This document shows, one piece after another, positions 29,500 to 41,568 of a DNA stretch of 64,000 bases. The stretch's first letter is position 1, and each line of letters opens with the position of its first letter. The stretch covers positions 3,472,001 to 3,536,000 of the forward strand of contig OX637798.1 in NCBI GenBank assembly GCA_951802425.1, given 5' to 3'. The notes beneath the pieces were generated by a model. It saw nothing but the letters and a program-made list of their open reading frames with translations, did no database searches and was not told the origin of the DNA. Made by a program: the position numbers and the translations under genes. Source of the DNA: Clavaria fumosa. Its lineage: Eukaryota; Basidiomycota; Agaricomycetes; Agaricales; Clavariaceae.

Positions 29500-30690
29500 T
29501 CACCGCTTCTCAAAAGCAAATGCGATGTAGATGTCTGTCCAGCGATCGCGTCAGCAAGAAAATGGTCGGACCAAAGCCGCTAAATTTTCCAAGGCGAAGA
29601 AACGACGAGTGGGGGAAGTGAGAGCAGACACACTGGCAGCTTCCCACTAGTCCTTGTTGCATCAACATCAGCTGCCCAAACTCCATGTCCCTGCGGTGTT
29701 CCTCGAACATTTGAAGAAACTCCTTGTAGATTGGATGGAGCCGATGAAGAAGCAAAAGAGAAACGAAAAGGCAAGGGAGAGAAAAAAAATAGGCGACGGG
29801 ACATTGGGCCTTTGGCTGAGCGAGATAGGGAGGAAGACTGGACAAAGTTGTCCTAGGGTTCTATATACTCGGGAACATCCACTACAGCGTCTTGAAGATA
29901 GGACTAGTACCGCTGACTGAAGACAGATTTGTGTACCCAATCTTCAGTATCTTGTGCACGGAGTTCCCGAATGAAAGCTCCATCGCATCCGCAGGGAGGG
30001 CATCGAGACGTCGACTACGTGAGAGGTCCGTTCAGGTCAGACGCATAAACGAATGGTGGTAGAAAACGTAAAGCAAAATTTCCGTATTTGGCACGGTCCC
30101 GATAAAGACGTCGCCGGGCCTCAACCACCGAGTGACAGTCCAGCATGCAGTGCACCTTCTGCACCGACTCGAACGCATAATGCATGCAGAACTGCATCGA
30201 GACGATATCGAACGGCAGCGCGAGCTTCGCGCCCGCGCAAAGGACTCTGTGTAACAATCAAGAGCTACAGACATTGCGTCGAGCCGATGGTGATTGACCC
30301 CCAACGCGTACATGCTTGCTCGACCGATAATGCGGCGACGTCTTGGGAGACGTAATTCGATGTCAAAGGGTGGCATCACATGTGGCAATCAATGTCACGG
30401 AAGAGCGTGGGGACGGCGCTCACCGACTCCCGTCAGTTCCCGAATGCGAGCTTTCGCCCATTATTGAGATCACCGCCTTTGCCGATGCCGGTTTCTAGCG
30501 CCTCGCTCACGCCACCTGCGTGCGGATCGATGGAGTAGCATTCCGTAATGGGCTCTTGGCAGGGTGAGCGAACCAACTGATCAGTACGGACTTGATCCAG
30601 TTGTTGAAATTTGTGAGGCCAAATATCGGAGATTTGCGTCGTTGTATAACACCTACGTCGGGGAGGGCATCGTATGCAAGAAGAACGATG
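29500..30690 (-). pseudogene. mRNA cap guanine-N7 methyltransferase relic (Abd1/RNMT family)
   Basis: Segments in the right order on the minus strand match the conserved blocks of this enzyme. They are DVGVIQRRKSPIFGL and NFNNWIKSVLIS (about 30680-30560), GKGGDLNN (SAM loop, about 30480), FDIVSMQFCMHYAFE (about 30210), RWLRPGDVFIGTVPN (about 30130), LDALPADAMELSFGNSV (about 30010), DAVVDVPEY (about 29890), YKEFLQMFEEHRRDMEFG (about 29730) and IYIAFAFEKR with a stop at 29500-29502. The functional enzyme completes the mRNA cap in the nucleus. Here the Cys of the GCGKGG loop is Ile, two bases are lost after CMLD (about 30137), and TAG replaces the Trp codon before DNFVQ (about 29850). Some breaks may be introns, but not these. 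The N-terminus is absent. Confidence 0.85.
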
Positions 30691-32770
30691 GAGGGGAGAT
30701 GAACGACGTATGCGAGTGATGAGCAAGACGATGGCGGCGTGCAATGCATGGCGACTACTCCTGTATTATCGATGTGCTTTTTGGACGTGCGATATCTGGC
30801 TCGGAACTAATCCTCTTTTGGGCTTCGCTATCCTTTGCATTCCAGTGCTGACATAGGTCTTGTACATTTCGATCTCCCCTTGTGACGTGGGCTGTAAGAC
30901 AGACTGGGCGGGGGTTGTTCTACGTGTAGGGTTATAGGGCCTGTCATTCGTGGTGGTTTCGTGTTGGTCTCGGAGTTTGATGCGACATCATCGGTAGTAG
31001 TAAAAGTTGCGGGGGGTGATGAAGAGGAGGAAGAGGGTGGCCCCGAGAAAGATAAGTGAACTGACAAGTGTTCAAGGGAGGGCAAGGTTTTGGAAGACGA
31101 ACTCCCTGCGGGTGACTGTGAAGGTTGTAATAGGATTGATGGGGGAACACGGTGGAGGGCTCGAACCGCCATGGGAATCGCGGAGACCAAGAACCTTGTA
31201 TAGGTTCCCAACAGAGGGCTTTCGAAGAGGCTCCACGTGGGCGAGTTTGTTGTCGACCGTCTCTTGTGGAATTAGAAGATGAGTGGTTGACCCTGCTCTC
31301 GCAGGGGCGCTGTGCAACTTGCATCGAGTGTATGCGCCGCTGAACTATAGCATGAGGGTTTACGATACTGGCGCGTTAGGCGCGGGCTTAAGTGCATGGG
31401 CCGGGAGACAACCTGGAGAGAGTGGATTATTTTGTCGCTGCATTATCGGTGCGTCCGTCCATCCATCCTCCCCAAACTCCAAGTCTAACCCACAAATATT
31501 TCACATAAAGCCGTTGCATGGATACAGGGACGCACGCACCACCGGTCGTTGCAGACAGGCCTGCAATATCTGCACCTGATAACGGGGTACTGGGGCTGCG
31601 GCGGTATTACGCACCGCTGTCGATGCTGATCCGGCTGGTGGCATCGCACGCGATACGTTGGCCCGCAACGCAGGTGACGTTGCACGTACCGGGGGGCGGA
31701 GGGGTATTGGGTGGGTTGGAGTGGAGCGGGTTGGGCGAGGGTAGCGGTGGTGGTGGTGTGGAGTTGACTGTCAGCCCCAGGCGTGTTGGGCAGTCGTGGG
31801 TTGTCCGTGCTGCGGTCAGGCAGTGCAGTTGTGTGTGACTATTAACTTTGTAGTGGGAGCGGTGGTGGGTACAGGTGATGCCGGCGGGGGCGATGTGAAA
31901 GGTAGTGGTGTTCATAACAGCGACGGTGGTGGTGCGAGCGGCGTCGACATTAGCTGGGATAGCGGCAGAGGTAGAACGGGATACGGCTTCAGGGGCACTG
32001 GGACGGAAGTGTGCGTTGCGCGCGGAGCCTGAGGCCTGAGGTGCGAGGTTGGCAGAGGGGTTAGGTGGTTGAAAGAGGGGTAGCCATCTCTACATAGCTT
32101 GCAACCCCTCAATCATTACAGCCCTCTCTCAATAGATCATTTACTTCTCACTATACCTTACAAAGGCGGGAAGGATGAGATGTACAACTGTACGACCGTC
32201 GTTCTTCTTCCATCTCCTATTCTGGTTGTATGGCGAAATTGAGCTGATTATATAAGATATAGACAGCCAACACATGACCGATGATCACGCGATCATGAAG
32301 CGGTATAGGTGTGCAGCAGGGTTGGCTTGCTCGCATCCACAACCATCGATAAGCGCGAGCCGCATCGTCCTCTACATTCCCAGTCCGTCGCCCTTAAGAC
32401 TACAACAGCAAACATACCCCAGCAGTGTTTGCCGACAGAGGACAGCTCGGTCAAGCCGTGAGTCTCTTGTGAGAGAAGCAATCTATGTCGAGCTCATTTG
32501 CGAGCACTATTTCTCACAGACATCGATAGCGCCCTCACCCATGAGCCAGGATTACCGTCACGCCACCATACGTGTGTTCGAACATTCATCTTCACTATCT
32601 GCTCAACTTATCTCTTACAGAGGCCGGTGGGCATGTTGGTTCTTACAATACATATATTCAGGAATATCACATCCATGAAGGTGGGTGTCGGTGAGCATCA
32701 CTCAGAGTTTGGCTGATATGCTAGCATAGCACAACCTGCTTGTGCCACCTTTCCGCACCAAGGGTCGCAA
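30691..32770. other. no convincing gene; CpG-rich unique DNA
   Basis: Frames of 60-130 codons overlap on both strands without recognisable domains. A minus-strand frame 31607-31915 (ATG, Thr/Pro-rich) is the best of them but weak. A TATATAAG-like sequence at 32248-32257 could serve a transcript leading to the NB-ARC gene. CpG frequency drops sharply near 32700. Confidence 0.4.
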
Positions 32771-35700
32771 ATGACATACAAGCGAATGCCCCCTTTTAGC
32801 CCAAATTTCACGGGACGCAAAAGCTACCTGGAGCGGCTGCATGCCCATTTCAGCACATGCTCGAGTCAAGGGCACTCCAGAAGGCTGTTTCTTCTTTATG
32901 GAATGGGGGGTGCTGGTAAGACTCAGATTTGTCTCAATTTCATTGAGGAAAACCCAGAAATGTTTGTCGGAGCCTTCCTTTGCATCTTGCCCTAGTTAGC
33001 ACCTTGTTCACCACCTTGCACAGGTTCTGGCGTGTCTTCTGGATAGATGCCACCAGTAGTGAAACGACTCAGCAGTCCATTAGAGACATTGCCAATGACT
33101 CAGCAGCACGAGCATCTGGAGTTGAAGACTCGGTGCATTCAATCCTGCGGTGGATCTCGTTCCTCACGCAGGAATGGTTGCTAGTGTATGATAATGCAGG
33201 AGATCCTGCAAGCCTCCCTGAATTCATGCCAGCACATAACCAAGGCAATATCCTGATCACAAGCCGGAATCCTAATATGCGGCAGGTTGTTGGTTTTCAG
33301 GCATCTATTGAAGTTGGAGAGATGGAGGAACAGGATGCAGTCTCACTCCTTCTAAAGACCGCCCTTTGTGATGTGGCTGTTGCTGAGCTGAGGAACATGG
33401 CCCTTCCTATTGTGAAGACCTTGTGCTGCTTGCCTCTTGCTGTAGATCAAGCCGGTGCATCCATTGCCAGTGGTCTATGTGGACTTGATGAATATCTTGA
33501 GATGTATCAGAAGCATCACCATGAGTTGTTGGATGATGAGTTTTTTAAGGGAGCATCTGCCTATGGCCAGGCAGTTTATGGAACATGGGGACTCTCAATT
33601 TCAGAGATTCAAACCAGGGCATTGTCAGCCAGTCAGGCAGCCAAGGCAGCATCAAGTGCAATGCTTGTACTACAAGTGTTTGCTTTCCTGCACCATGACA
33701 GCATTCCAGAAGACATATTTAGAATTACATCTGAGGAAATGGCTTCTAGTGATGTGGAGGACAATGTGAAATCAGACAACTGGAAGGAATTGCAAAGGCA
33801 TTCTGTGCATTGGTCTAACATACTGCATGTTGATAATGAGGGACATTGGAATTTGTTGCTCTTCAGGAGAGCAATGCAACTGCTGGAATCATTTTCACTA
33901 GCGAAGAAGAGCACATGTGGGAGGTTGTACAGCATGCATCCATTGGTACATCTATGGTGCCAAAGCAAATTGTTTGATTATGACAGACAGCAAACATGGA
34001 ACCTGGTGGAATTGCTGGTGTGCCAGTCCATCAGATTCAGGAATGATAGTGCTTCATATGCATTTCATAAATCATTACTGCCACACATTGCTGCTATGTG
34101 CAAGCATAGTGAAAATACCACCTGTAACATTGGCAATATGGAAAGGAAAGAAAAGTTGTGTTTGGTGTATAATAATTGTGGGTATTGGAAAGAGGCTGAG
34201 CAGTTGCAAGCACAAATTGTTGAGATTAGGCAGCAAACATTAGGCTCAGAGGATCCAAGCACACTGATTGGAATTAGCAATTTGGCAAGCATATATTTAC
34301 ATCGGGGAAAGCACAGTGAAGCCAAGGAACTGCAATTACATGTGATGGAAGCCGAGAAAAGATTGCTTGGTCCAGAGCATCCAAGCACACTGACAAGTAT
34401 TGGCAATTTGGCCAGCACATATTCAGAGCAGGGAAAGCATAACGAGGCAGAGGGGTTGGAATTGCATGTGATGGAAGCCAGAAAAAGACTGCTTGGTCCA
34501 GAGCATCCAAGCACACTGACAAGTATTGGCAATTTGGCAAGGACATATTCAGAGCAGGGAAAGCATAATGAGGCAGAGGGGTTGAATTTGCATGTGATGG
34601 AAGCCAGAAAAAGACTGCTTGGTCCAGAGCATCCAAGCACACTGACAAGTATTGGCAATTTGGCAAGGACATATTCAGAGCAGGGAAAGCATAATGAGGC
34701 AGAGGGGTTGGAATTGCATGTGATGGAAGCCGAGAAAAGATTGCTTGGTCCAGAGCATCCAAGCACACTGATGAGTATTGGCAATTTGGCCAGCACATAT
34801 TCAGAGCAGGGAAAGCATAATGAGGCAGAGGGGTTGGAATTGCATGTGATGGAAGCTAGAAAAAGATTGCTTGGTCCAGAGCATCCAAGCACACTGACAA
34901 GTATTGGCAATTTGGCCACCACATATTTACATCAGGGAAAGTACAGTGAAGCAGAGAAGCTGCAATTCCATGTGATGGAAGCCAGAACAAGATTGCTTGG
35001 TCCAGAGCATCCAAGCACACTGATGAGTATTGGCAATTTGGCCAGCACATATTCAAAGCAGGGAAAGCATAATGAGGCAGAGGGGTTGAAATTGCATGTG
35101 ATGGAAGCCATGAAGCGATTGCTTGGTCCAGAGCATCCAAGCACACTGATGAGTATTGGCAATTTGGCCTGCATATATCTACATCAGGGAAAGTACAGTG
35201 AAGCAGAGGAGCTGCAATTCCATGTGATGGAAGCCATGAAGAGATTGCTTGGTCCAGAGCATCCAAGCACACTGATGAGTATTGGCAATTTGGCCAGCAC
35301 ATATTCAAAGCAGGGAAAGCATAATGAGGCAGAGGGGTTGGAATTGCATGTGATGGAAGCCAGAAAAAGACTGCTTGGTCCAGAGCATCCAAGCACACTG
35401 ACAAGTATTGGCAATTTGGCAAGGACATATTCAGAGCAGGGAAAGCATAATGAGGCAGAGGGGTTGGAATTGCATGTGATGGAAGCCGAGAAAAGATTGC
35501 TTGGTCCAGAGCATCCAAGCACACTGATGAGTATTGGCAATTTGGCCAGCACATATTCAGAGCAGGGAAAGCATAATGAGGCAGAGGGGTTGGAATTGCA
35601 TGTGATGGAAGCTAGAAAAAGATTGCTTGGTCCAGAGCATCCAAGCACACTGACAAGTATTGGCAATTTGGCCACCACATATTTACATCAGGGAAAGTAC

Positions 35701-37023
35701 AGTGAAGCAGAGAAGCTGCAATTCCATGTGATGGAAGCCAGAACAAGATTGCTTGGTCCAGAGCATCCAAGCACACTGATGAGTATTGGCAATTTGGCCA
35801 GCACATATTCAAAGCAGGGAAAGCATAATGAGGCAGAGGGGTTGAAATTGCATGTGATGGAAGCCATGAAGCGATTGCTTGGTCCAGAGCATCCAAGCAC
35901 ACTGATGAGTATTGGCAATTTGGCCAGCACATATTTACATCAGGGAAAGTACAGTGAAGCAGAGAAGCTGCAATTCCATGTGATGGAAGCCATGAAGAGA
36001 TTGCTTGGTCCAGAGCATCCAAGCACACTGACAAGTATTGGCAATTTGGCAAGGACATATTCAGAGCAGGGAAAGCATAATGAGGCAGAGGGGTTGAATT
36101 TGCATGTGATGGAAGCCAGAAAAAGACTGCTTGGTCCAGAGCATCCAAGCACACTGAGAAGTATTGGCAATTTGGCAAGGACATATTCAGAGCAGGGAAA
36201 GCATAATGAGGCAGAGGGGTTGAATTTGCATGTGATGGAAGCCAGAAAAAGACTGCTTGGTCCAGAGCATCCAAGCACACTGATGAGTATTGGCAATTTG
36301 GCCAGCACATATTTACATCAGGGAAAGTACAGTGAAGCAGAGAAGCTGCAATTCCATGTGATGGAAGCCATGAAGAGATTGCTTGGTCCAGAGCATCCAA
36401 GCACACTGACAAGTATTGGCAATTTGGCAAGGACATATTCAGAGCAGGGAAAGCATAATGAGGCAGAGGGGTTGAATTTGCATGTGATGGAAGCCAGAAA
36501 AAGACTGCTTGGTCCAGAGCATCCAAGCACACTGATGAGTATTGGCAATTTGGCCAGCACATATTTACATCAGGGAAAGTACAGTGAAGCAGAGAAGCTG
36601 CAATTCCATGTGATGGAAGCCATGAAGAGATTGCTTGGTCCAGAGCATCCAAGCACACTGACAAGTATTGGCAATTTGGCAAGGACATATTCAGAGCAGG
36701 GAAAGCATAATGAGGCAGAGGGGTTGAAATTGCATGTGATGGAAGCCAGAAAAAGACTGCTTGGTCCTGAGCATCCAAGCACACTGATGAGTATTGGCAA
36801 TTTGGCCAGCACATATCTACATCAGGGAAAGTACAGTGAAGCAGAGGAGCTGCAATTCCATGTGATGGAAGCCATGAAGAGATTGCTTGGTCCAGAGCAT
36901 CCATACACACTGACAAGTATTGCCCATTTGGCAAGGACATATTCAGAGCAAGGAAAATACAGTCAGGCAGAGGAGCTAGACTTATATGTGATGGAAGCCA
37001 TGAAAAGGTTGCACAGCCCATAG
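32771..37023 (+). CDS. NB-ARC / tetratricopeptide-repeat NOD-like receptor protein
   Basis: Exon 1 (32771-32961) has an ATG start, the NFTGR entry and the P-loop GMGGAGKT (residues 44-51). A 62-nt intron (GTTTGT..CACAG, 32962-33023) joins codon AT|G, giving the typical ENPEM-FWRVFWIDATSS junction. Exon 2 continues with LLVYDNA (Walker B region), ILITSRNPN, CCLPLAVDQAG (GLPL-like) and MHPLVHLW (MHD-like). It then carries kinesin-light-chain-type TPRs to a TAG at 37021-37023; total 1396 residues. The frame is intact. Fungal NLRs of this type use NB-ARC as an ATP-driven oligomerisation switch and the repeats as ligand sensor, often in self/non-self recognition. No N-terminal effector domain is visible in exon 1; an upstream exon may have been missed. 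Confidence 0.92.
34363..37008 (+). repeat. 21-unit, 126-bp coding tandem array (42-residue TPRs)
   Basis: Every unit starts LLGPEHPSTL at exact 126-bp steps from 34363 to 36883. Two main types alternate: one with YSEQGKHNEAEGL and one with YLHQGKYSEAEKL. Units 3-6 (34615-35118) are repeated as units 9-12 (35371-35874) with identical protein sequence, and the pair 13-14 recurs as 16-17 and nearly as 18-19. Variation is confined to a few positions per unit. One diverged unit precedes the array, and the last unit (LGPEHPYTL) is slightly diverged. Confidence 0.95.
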
Positions 37024-37660
37024 GAATTACACATGATAGTCCAGATGAATCATGTGTGATTGAAGCTGAGGAATGATTTCTTGGCCTAGGGTATCCAATC
37101 ATGCTGACATGTATTTACAATCTGTTTTGCACAACAATGGCTCAAGGAAAGCTTAGACTAGATTGTCAAAGTTATGTAGCCATTCCATGTTGCCCTAATG
37201 TAGTAATGCTTTACTGCATATGTGATCCCCCATGTATATGTGATCCCTGTGTCCTATTTCCATCAATCTTTTTTTTACATTCATATTGCAGATGTAGTGT
37301 CAGTAAGAGTTGTTCATGGTGAAAGATAATGATGTTCTGAGTTGGCTGTCAAAGCATGTCATGGCTGTTCTCTCTCTGGGCCATGTTTCTCTTGTATTGT
37401 CTGAGAAATAGTTCACACCACCCATTTCCCCAAGAAATTTGCCTGCCCAAGCCCAATACTCCATTGGTCAGCATTACCTTCTATGGCATATGACAAAACC
37501 AGCACATGAACAAGAAATTGGTCATATCAATGTCTGTTCACATTAGGCAATGGGGTAAGCATGTGGCCTTCTGACAGCATGGCTACAGTACCTTCCACTA
37601 CCCTATTGCCCACCCACCCAGTCTGTAATATGACTTATTTATCCCTCAAAAGAACTGGAC
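37024..37660. other. no gene seen
   Basis: This is AT-rich 3' flank of the NB-ARC gene with only short frames. Confidence 0.5.
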
Positions 37661-37664
37661 TCAA

Positions 37665-37890
37665 CTGTAATATTGAATATGTAGTTCAGTGTAGAGGGGT
37701 CTACCTTCTAGTACAGTTGCAGCACAGTATATATAGGTGAGTGGCTGTTAGGATCACTTATCTAAGCCATCCAAGAAGAGGAGTTGTGGAGAAACTAGAG
37801 AAGGTTGTTGGAAGGTCACATGACCTGTGGCTCAGCCCCTATCATCCTCTTCTCCTTTTCCCTTGCCTGCGGTGTGTAACAGAACTGCAC
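37665..37890 (+). promoter_or_regulatory. possible LTR/promoter of the gag relic
   Basis: A TATATATA box lies at about 37726, the segment ends near GTGTGTAACA (about 37874-37884), and gag-like coding begins 80 bp later. No second copy is present, so LTR borders are guesses. Confidence 0.3.
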
Positions 37891-37966
37891 AAAATTTTTA
37901 CTGTGTGTAGATACATGTGACCTGACCTGGAGGACGACTACTGTGACCCTCTCTGTGTGACACCAA

Positions 37967-39526
37967 GTGCCCAAGGCCCAGAACCTTATTTTACAGTGCC
38001 ATAAAATGATGCTGAACCTAGCTGTTGCCCCCTTTGATGGGCAGAAAAGGAACTTTTGTACATTCCTCCAATCCCTTTGCCTCCTGTTTATGGCGAACCC
38101 AACTGTCTATGCTGTGGACCTGGTGAAGGTCCTTTTTGCTCTGAGCAAAATTACTGGAGAAGGATTTGCTGCAGAGTGGGCAAATATGAAGGTGGAAGAG
38201 ATCCTGGGTAGTGGCAAGGCCAGAACCTGGGCAGAGTTTGTGGATGAGATGAAGTGGGCATTTGATGACCCAAATGACCATGTGACTGCCCTTGCCAATA
38301 TTGCAAGGTTGAAACAGGGTGCCATGACGGCACTGGAGTTCTTCGCGAAATTTGAGATGCTGTTCCGACGGGCAGAGTTGAGTGCAAAGAAGGACTCAGG
38401 AGTCCTAGTCCATTGGCTGGAGTTGAACCTGAGTAGGAGGTTGGTGGAGAGAATCTATGGTGTCTCCCTGATGCCAGAGACTTATGGAGAATGGAGGATG
38501 CTGGCAGAAAGACTTGATGCCCAGCAAAGACGACTGGATGGGATACTCACAGAATGGATACTGCGACCCATTGCAACCTCTGCGTGACCTTTTGTGACCC
38601 CTGCGCGACCCTTCGCAACCCCTGCGCGACCTTTCGCAACCTCTGCAAGACCTGCAGCAACCCTACTGCAACCTGGCATGACCTTTCCACAACCTCTGGA
38701 TGTGGCGATGGCCCAAGGATGGGCCCCTGCTGATGAGAGATGTTGTTTCCAATGCCACCAGACTGGCCATGCTGTCTGATTCTGCCCCCTGCCCAATATG
38801 CATCTGCAGGTCCCAAGGGCCCAAACCCATGCAGTACCATGTGCCCCCCAAATAGCAGAGGAATATGAGAAAGAGATTGCGCAGCTCTGAGCCTGCATAG
38901 AGCTGTATAAGAGAGAGAGGAGGACTCCCACTGGGGAGAAGAACTGTGCCAGCCCCCTTTCCATCCCTGTGCCCACTGCAAGTATACCCCGATATACTAT
39001 CTTGCAGCAGAGACATACCTGAATTGGGGCTGAGGTGAAGGAGGAAGTGAGACTGGCAGAGCACCTAACCATGGTGTGGCCAGAAGTGGGGAAATGTGTG
39101 CCACGAGAGCTAGCCATCCAGGTGCACTTGGAGGCTCTCAGCACTGGCAAGTTGGCCATGATGAAGGCCCTTGTTGACTCAGGGTGCACCAACTGCTTCA
39201 TGGACATGGAGTGGGCGAAAGGAGTGGGACTGGAGCCATCTCCCCTGCTGAACCCGATCACCATGTATAATGTGGATGGGACACAGAACAGAGATGGAAA
39301 GGTCTGGTATGGGATTGAGTTGCTGGTGAGGGTTGGTGACCACCAAGAGCGGGTCCACTTTCTGCTGGGAAAGTCCCAGTCCCACAAGGTCATCCTTGGG
39401 CATGACTGGCTCACACCCTTCAGCATACCCAAACCCCATCTTATAGGGCCAGCCCATTTTGACTGGTGGCCATCTTATAGGCCCAGCCGAGCATCGGCCA
39501 AGATATTGCATAATAGGCTGGGCTGA
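37967..39526 (+). pseudogene. Ty3/gypsy Gag-protease relic, one frame with four TGA stops
   Basis: One reading frame covers the whole interval. It encodes a gag capsid-like region (FDGQKRNFCTFLQSL, ARTWAEFVDEMKWAF, LEFFAKFEMLFRRAEL), a short TPARPFA tandem repeat, a zinc knuckle CFQCHQTGHAV-stop-FC, and an aspartic protease (ALVDSGCTNCF and HKVILGHDWL). In-frame stops at 38585-38587, 38777-38779, 38888-38890 and 39020-39022 are all TGA. The first lies in the TSA-stop-PF repeat, whose neighbours read GCG CGA CCC, so it was CGA. Pol beyond the protease is lost. The sequence after HDWLTPFS continues as a dispersed repeat also found at 40731 and 47688. Confidence 0.85.
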
Positions 39527-39756
39527 GATCTTAGGTCACCCAAAATTGGTAACTAGAGGTTCAGATGACTGGATATGCATGGGGCCCTTAAAATAGGCTT
39601 GGCCCAGGTCAGTAGGGCTTGGCTCAGAATAATATTCTTCAACCTGCATTCCAGGTCTAATATCACTACCTTACATCTGGTAGCACCCATATTATGATTT
39701 TCCAGCCCTAATGCACTGCTCACTCATCTAAATTACCAGATACTGTAGTAATACCA

Positions 39757-40735
39757 ATGTACCTGAGCAAGAAGAGCTTAGCCCAGACAATTATTCTGCA
39801 TCCAACATCCTATTATCAAATGTCCCTTTATTTAATATGACACCCTACAATAAATTGTTCATTATTGAATGTTAGGTGTGACATGTCACAGTGTGACTAG
39901 AAGCAAAGTACTTTGTCACTAGTCACATTGTGACACATTGTGACACTTGAAATCTGGGTTAACTGTGACTGAAGCAGCTATGGAAGTGCAGTAAATATGT
40001 TGTCCATGTTCTACTATAGCTGCATCAGAGGTCTCTGTATAGCTGCAAAGGAATATTGGACTTGGCACATTAATACTACCATATTAATATACCTGACTTG
40101 GCACATTAATACTACCATATTAATATACCTGACTTGGCACATTAAAACCACCAGATATTGATGTACCTGAGCAAGAAGAGCTTAGCCCAGACAATTATTC
40201 TGCATCCAACATCCTATTATCAAATGTCCCTTTATTTAATATGACACCCTACAATAAATTGTTCATTATTGAATGTTAGGTGTGACATGTCACAGTGTGA
40301 CTAGAAGCAAAGTACTTTGTCACTAGTCACATTGTGACACATTGTGACACTTGAAATCTGGGTTAACTGTAACTGAAGCAGCTATGGAAGTGCAGTAAAT
40401 ATGTTGTCCATGTTCTAATATAGCTGCATCAGAGGTCTCTGTATAGCTGCAAAGGAATATTGGACTTGGCACATTAATACCACCATATTAATATGCCTGA
40501 CTTGGCACATTAATACCACCAGATATTAATGTACCTGAGCAAGAAGAGCTTAGCCCAGACAATTATTCTGCATCCAACATCCTATATCAAATGTCCCTTT
40601 ATTTAATATGACACCCTACAATAAATTGTTCAATATTGAATGTTAGGTGTGACATGTCACAGTGTGACTAGCAGCAAAGTACTTCATCGCCAGTCACATT
40701 GTGACACATTGTCACACTTGAAATCTGGGTTCACT
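39757..40735. repeat. three direct repeats of about 370-400 bp
   Basis: The block beginning ACCTGAGCAAGAAGAGCTT recurs at about 39761, 40165 and 40533. Each copy has a TGTGACATGTCACAGTGTGAC segment facing GTCACATTGTGACAC, able to form a hairpin. No coding potential is seen. Confidence 0.85.
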
Positions 40736-41290
40736 CCCTTCAGCACACCCACCCCCTATCCAAAAGGCCTAGCCAATTTTGACTGATGCCCTTTTCATGG
40801 GCCCATCTGATCATCAGCTGAGATATTGCTTTATAGGCTTGGCCAATCAACTTGATGTACCAAAATCACACTAGGCATACAGGGATCCCATGGTACTGAA
40901 GATGCCCTTTCAAAAGGGCTGGCCAATACACATTTTAGAAACCAGTGTAGAGGGCCTGAAGCACCCTATTGAAACACTTCTTGCACATACATGACAAATT
41001 AGACCAAAGAAGCTGGGGATAGCATACACAGATTATGAAGCCAAAGATCAGAGATGCTATTTGATAGATGCATAAATTGTAAGGTCATCTTCCATTATCT
41101 AAGGCTCCTGATCAGTGTATATAAATGAGATATTATAACTTCACATAACTGGGTGAGATGAAAACAAATATGCCTTCCAATAGGCTTCCAATTGGTAAGA
41201 GCAAATGCAACCTTCAAATATCCAATGGAACCATCACAAGCTAGGGTGAAAGGTGGTGTGTCAACTGATTCAGGATATTCTTTGGGAAAG
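40731..41290. repeat. dispersed pol-derived repeat, copy A
   Basis: It starts TCACTCCCTTCAGCACACCC and includes CCAAAAGGCCTAGCC; the direct copy is at 47688-48250 and a shorter one at 39410-39540. The first codons match the frame after the protease motif of the gag relic, so it is probably decayed pol of that family. Confidence 0.7.
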
Positions 41291-41568
41291 GATGGGCCTT
41301 AATATCCTTTCTGGAGGGTATTCAAACCACTTTGAATATGTGTTCTAAAGAAGAGGAGAATGTATTAGTATTGTCCAGATATTCTTGCATTGTAGAAGTT
41401 GTGCATGTGAGTCTGTTATTACACCTTGTGATTATGTCATTTTGTGGCTGTGCCTGGAATCCCAGGTGTGACAGTCACACTGTGACCACAACTCTGGATC
41501 TGCAAATTGTATCCATAACTACCAGGGCAGGGCAAGTACAATGATTGGACAGAGGGGACATCATATAC

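Noticed and set aside
30828..31324. Ser/Pro-rich minus ORFs upstream of the cap methyltransferase relic as its N-terminus
   Set aside because: No similarity to the expected lead-in, and the frame does not connect to the conserved part.
34363..37008. Regular 126-bp repeats as a CRISPR array
   Set aside because: Repeats are coding, contiguous and without unique spacers; eukaryotic context.
34065..37102. Long minus-strand frames (up to about 500 codons) opposite the TPR array
   Set aside because: They repeat with the 126-bp unit and are shadows of the plus-strand gene; Cys/Pro/Leu-rich translation without a domain.
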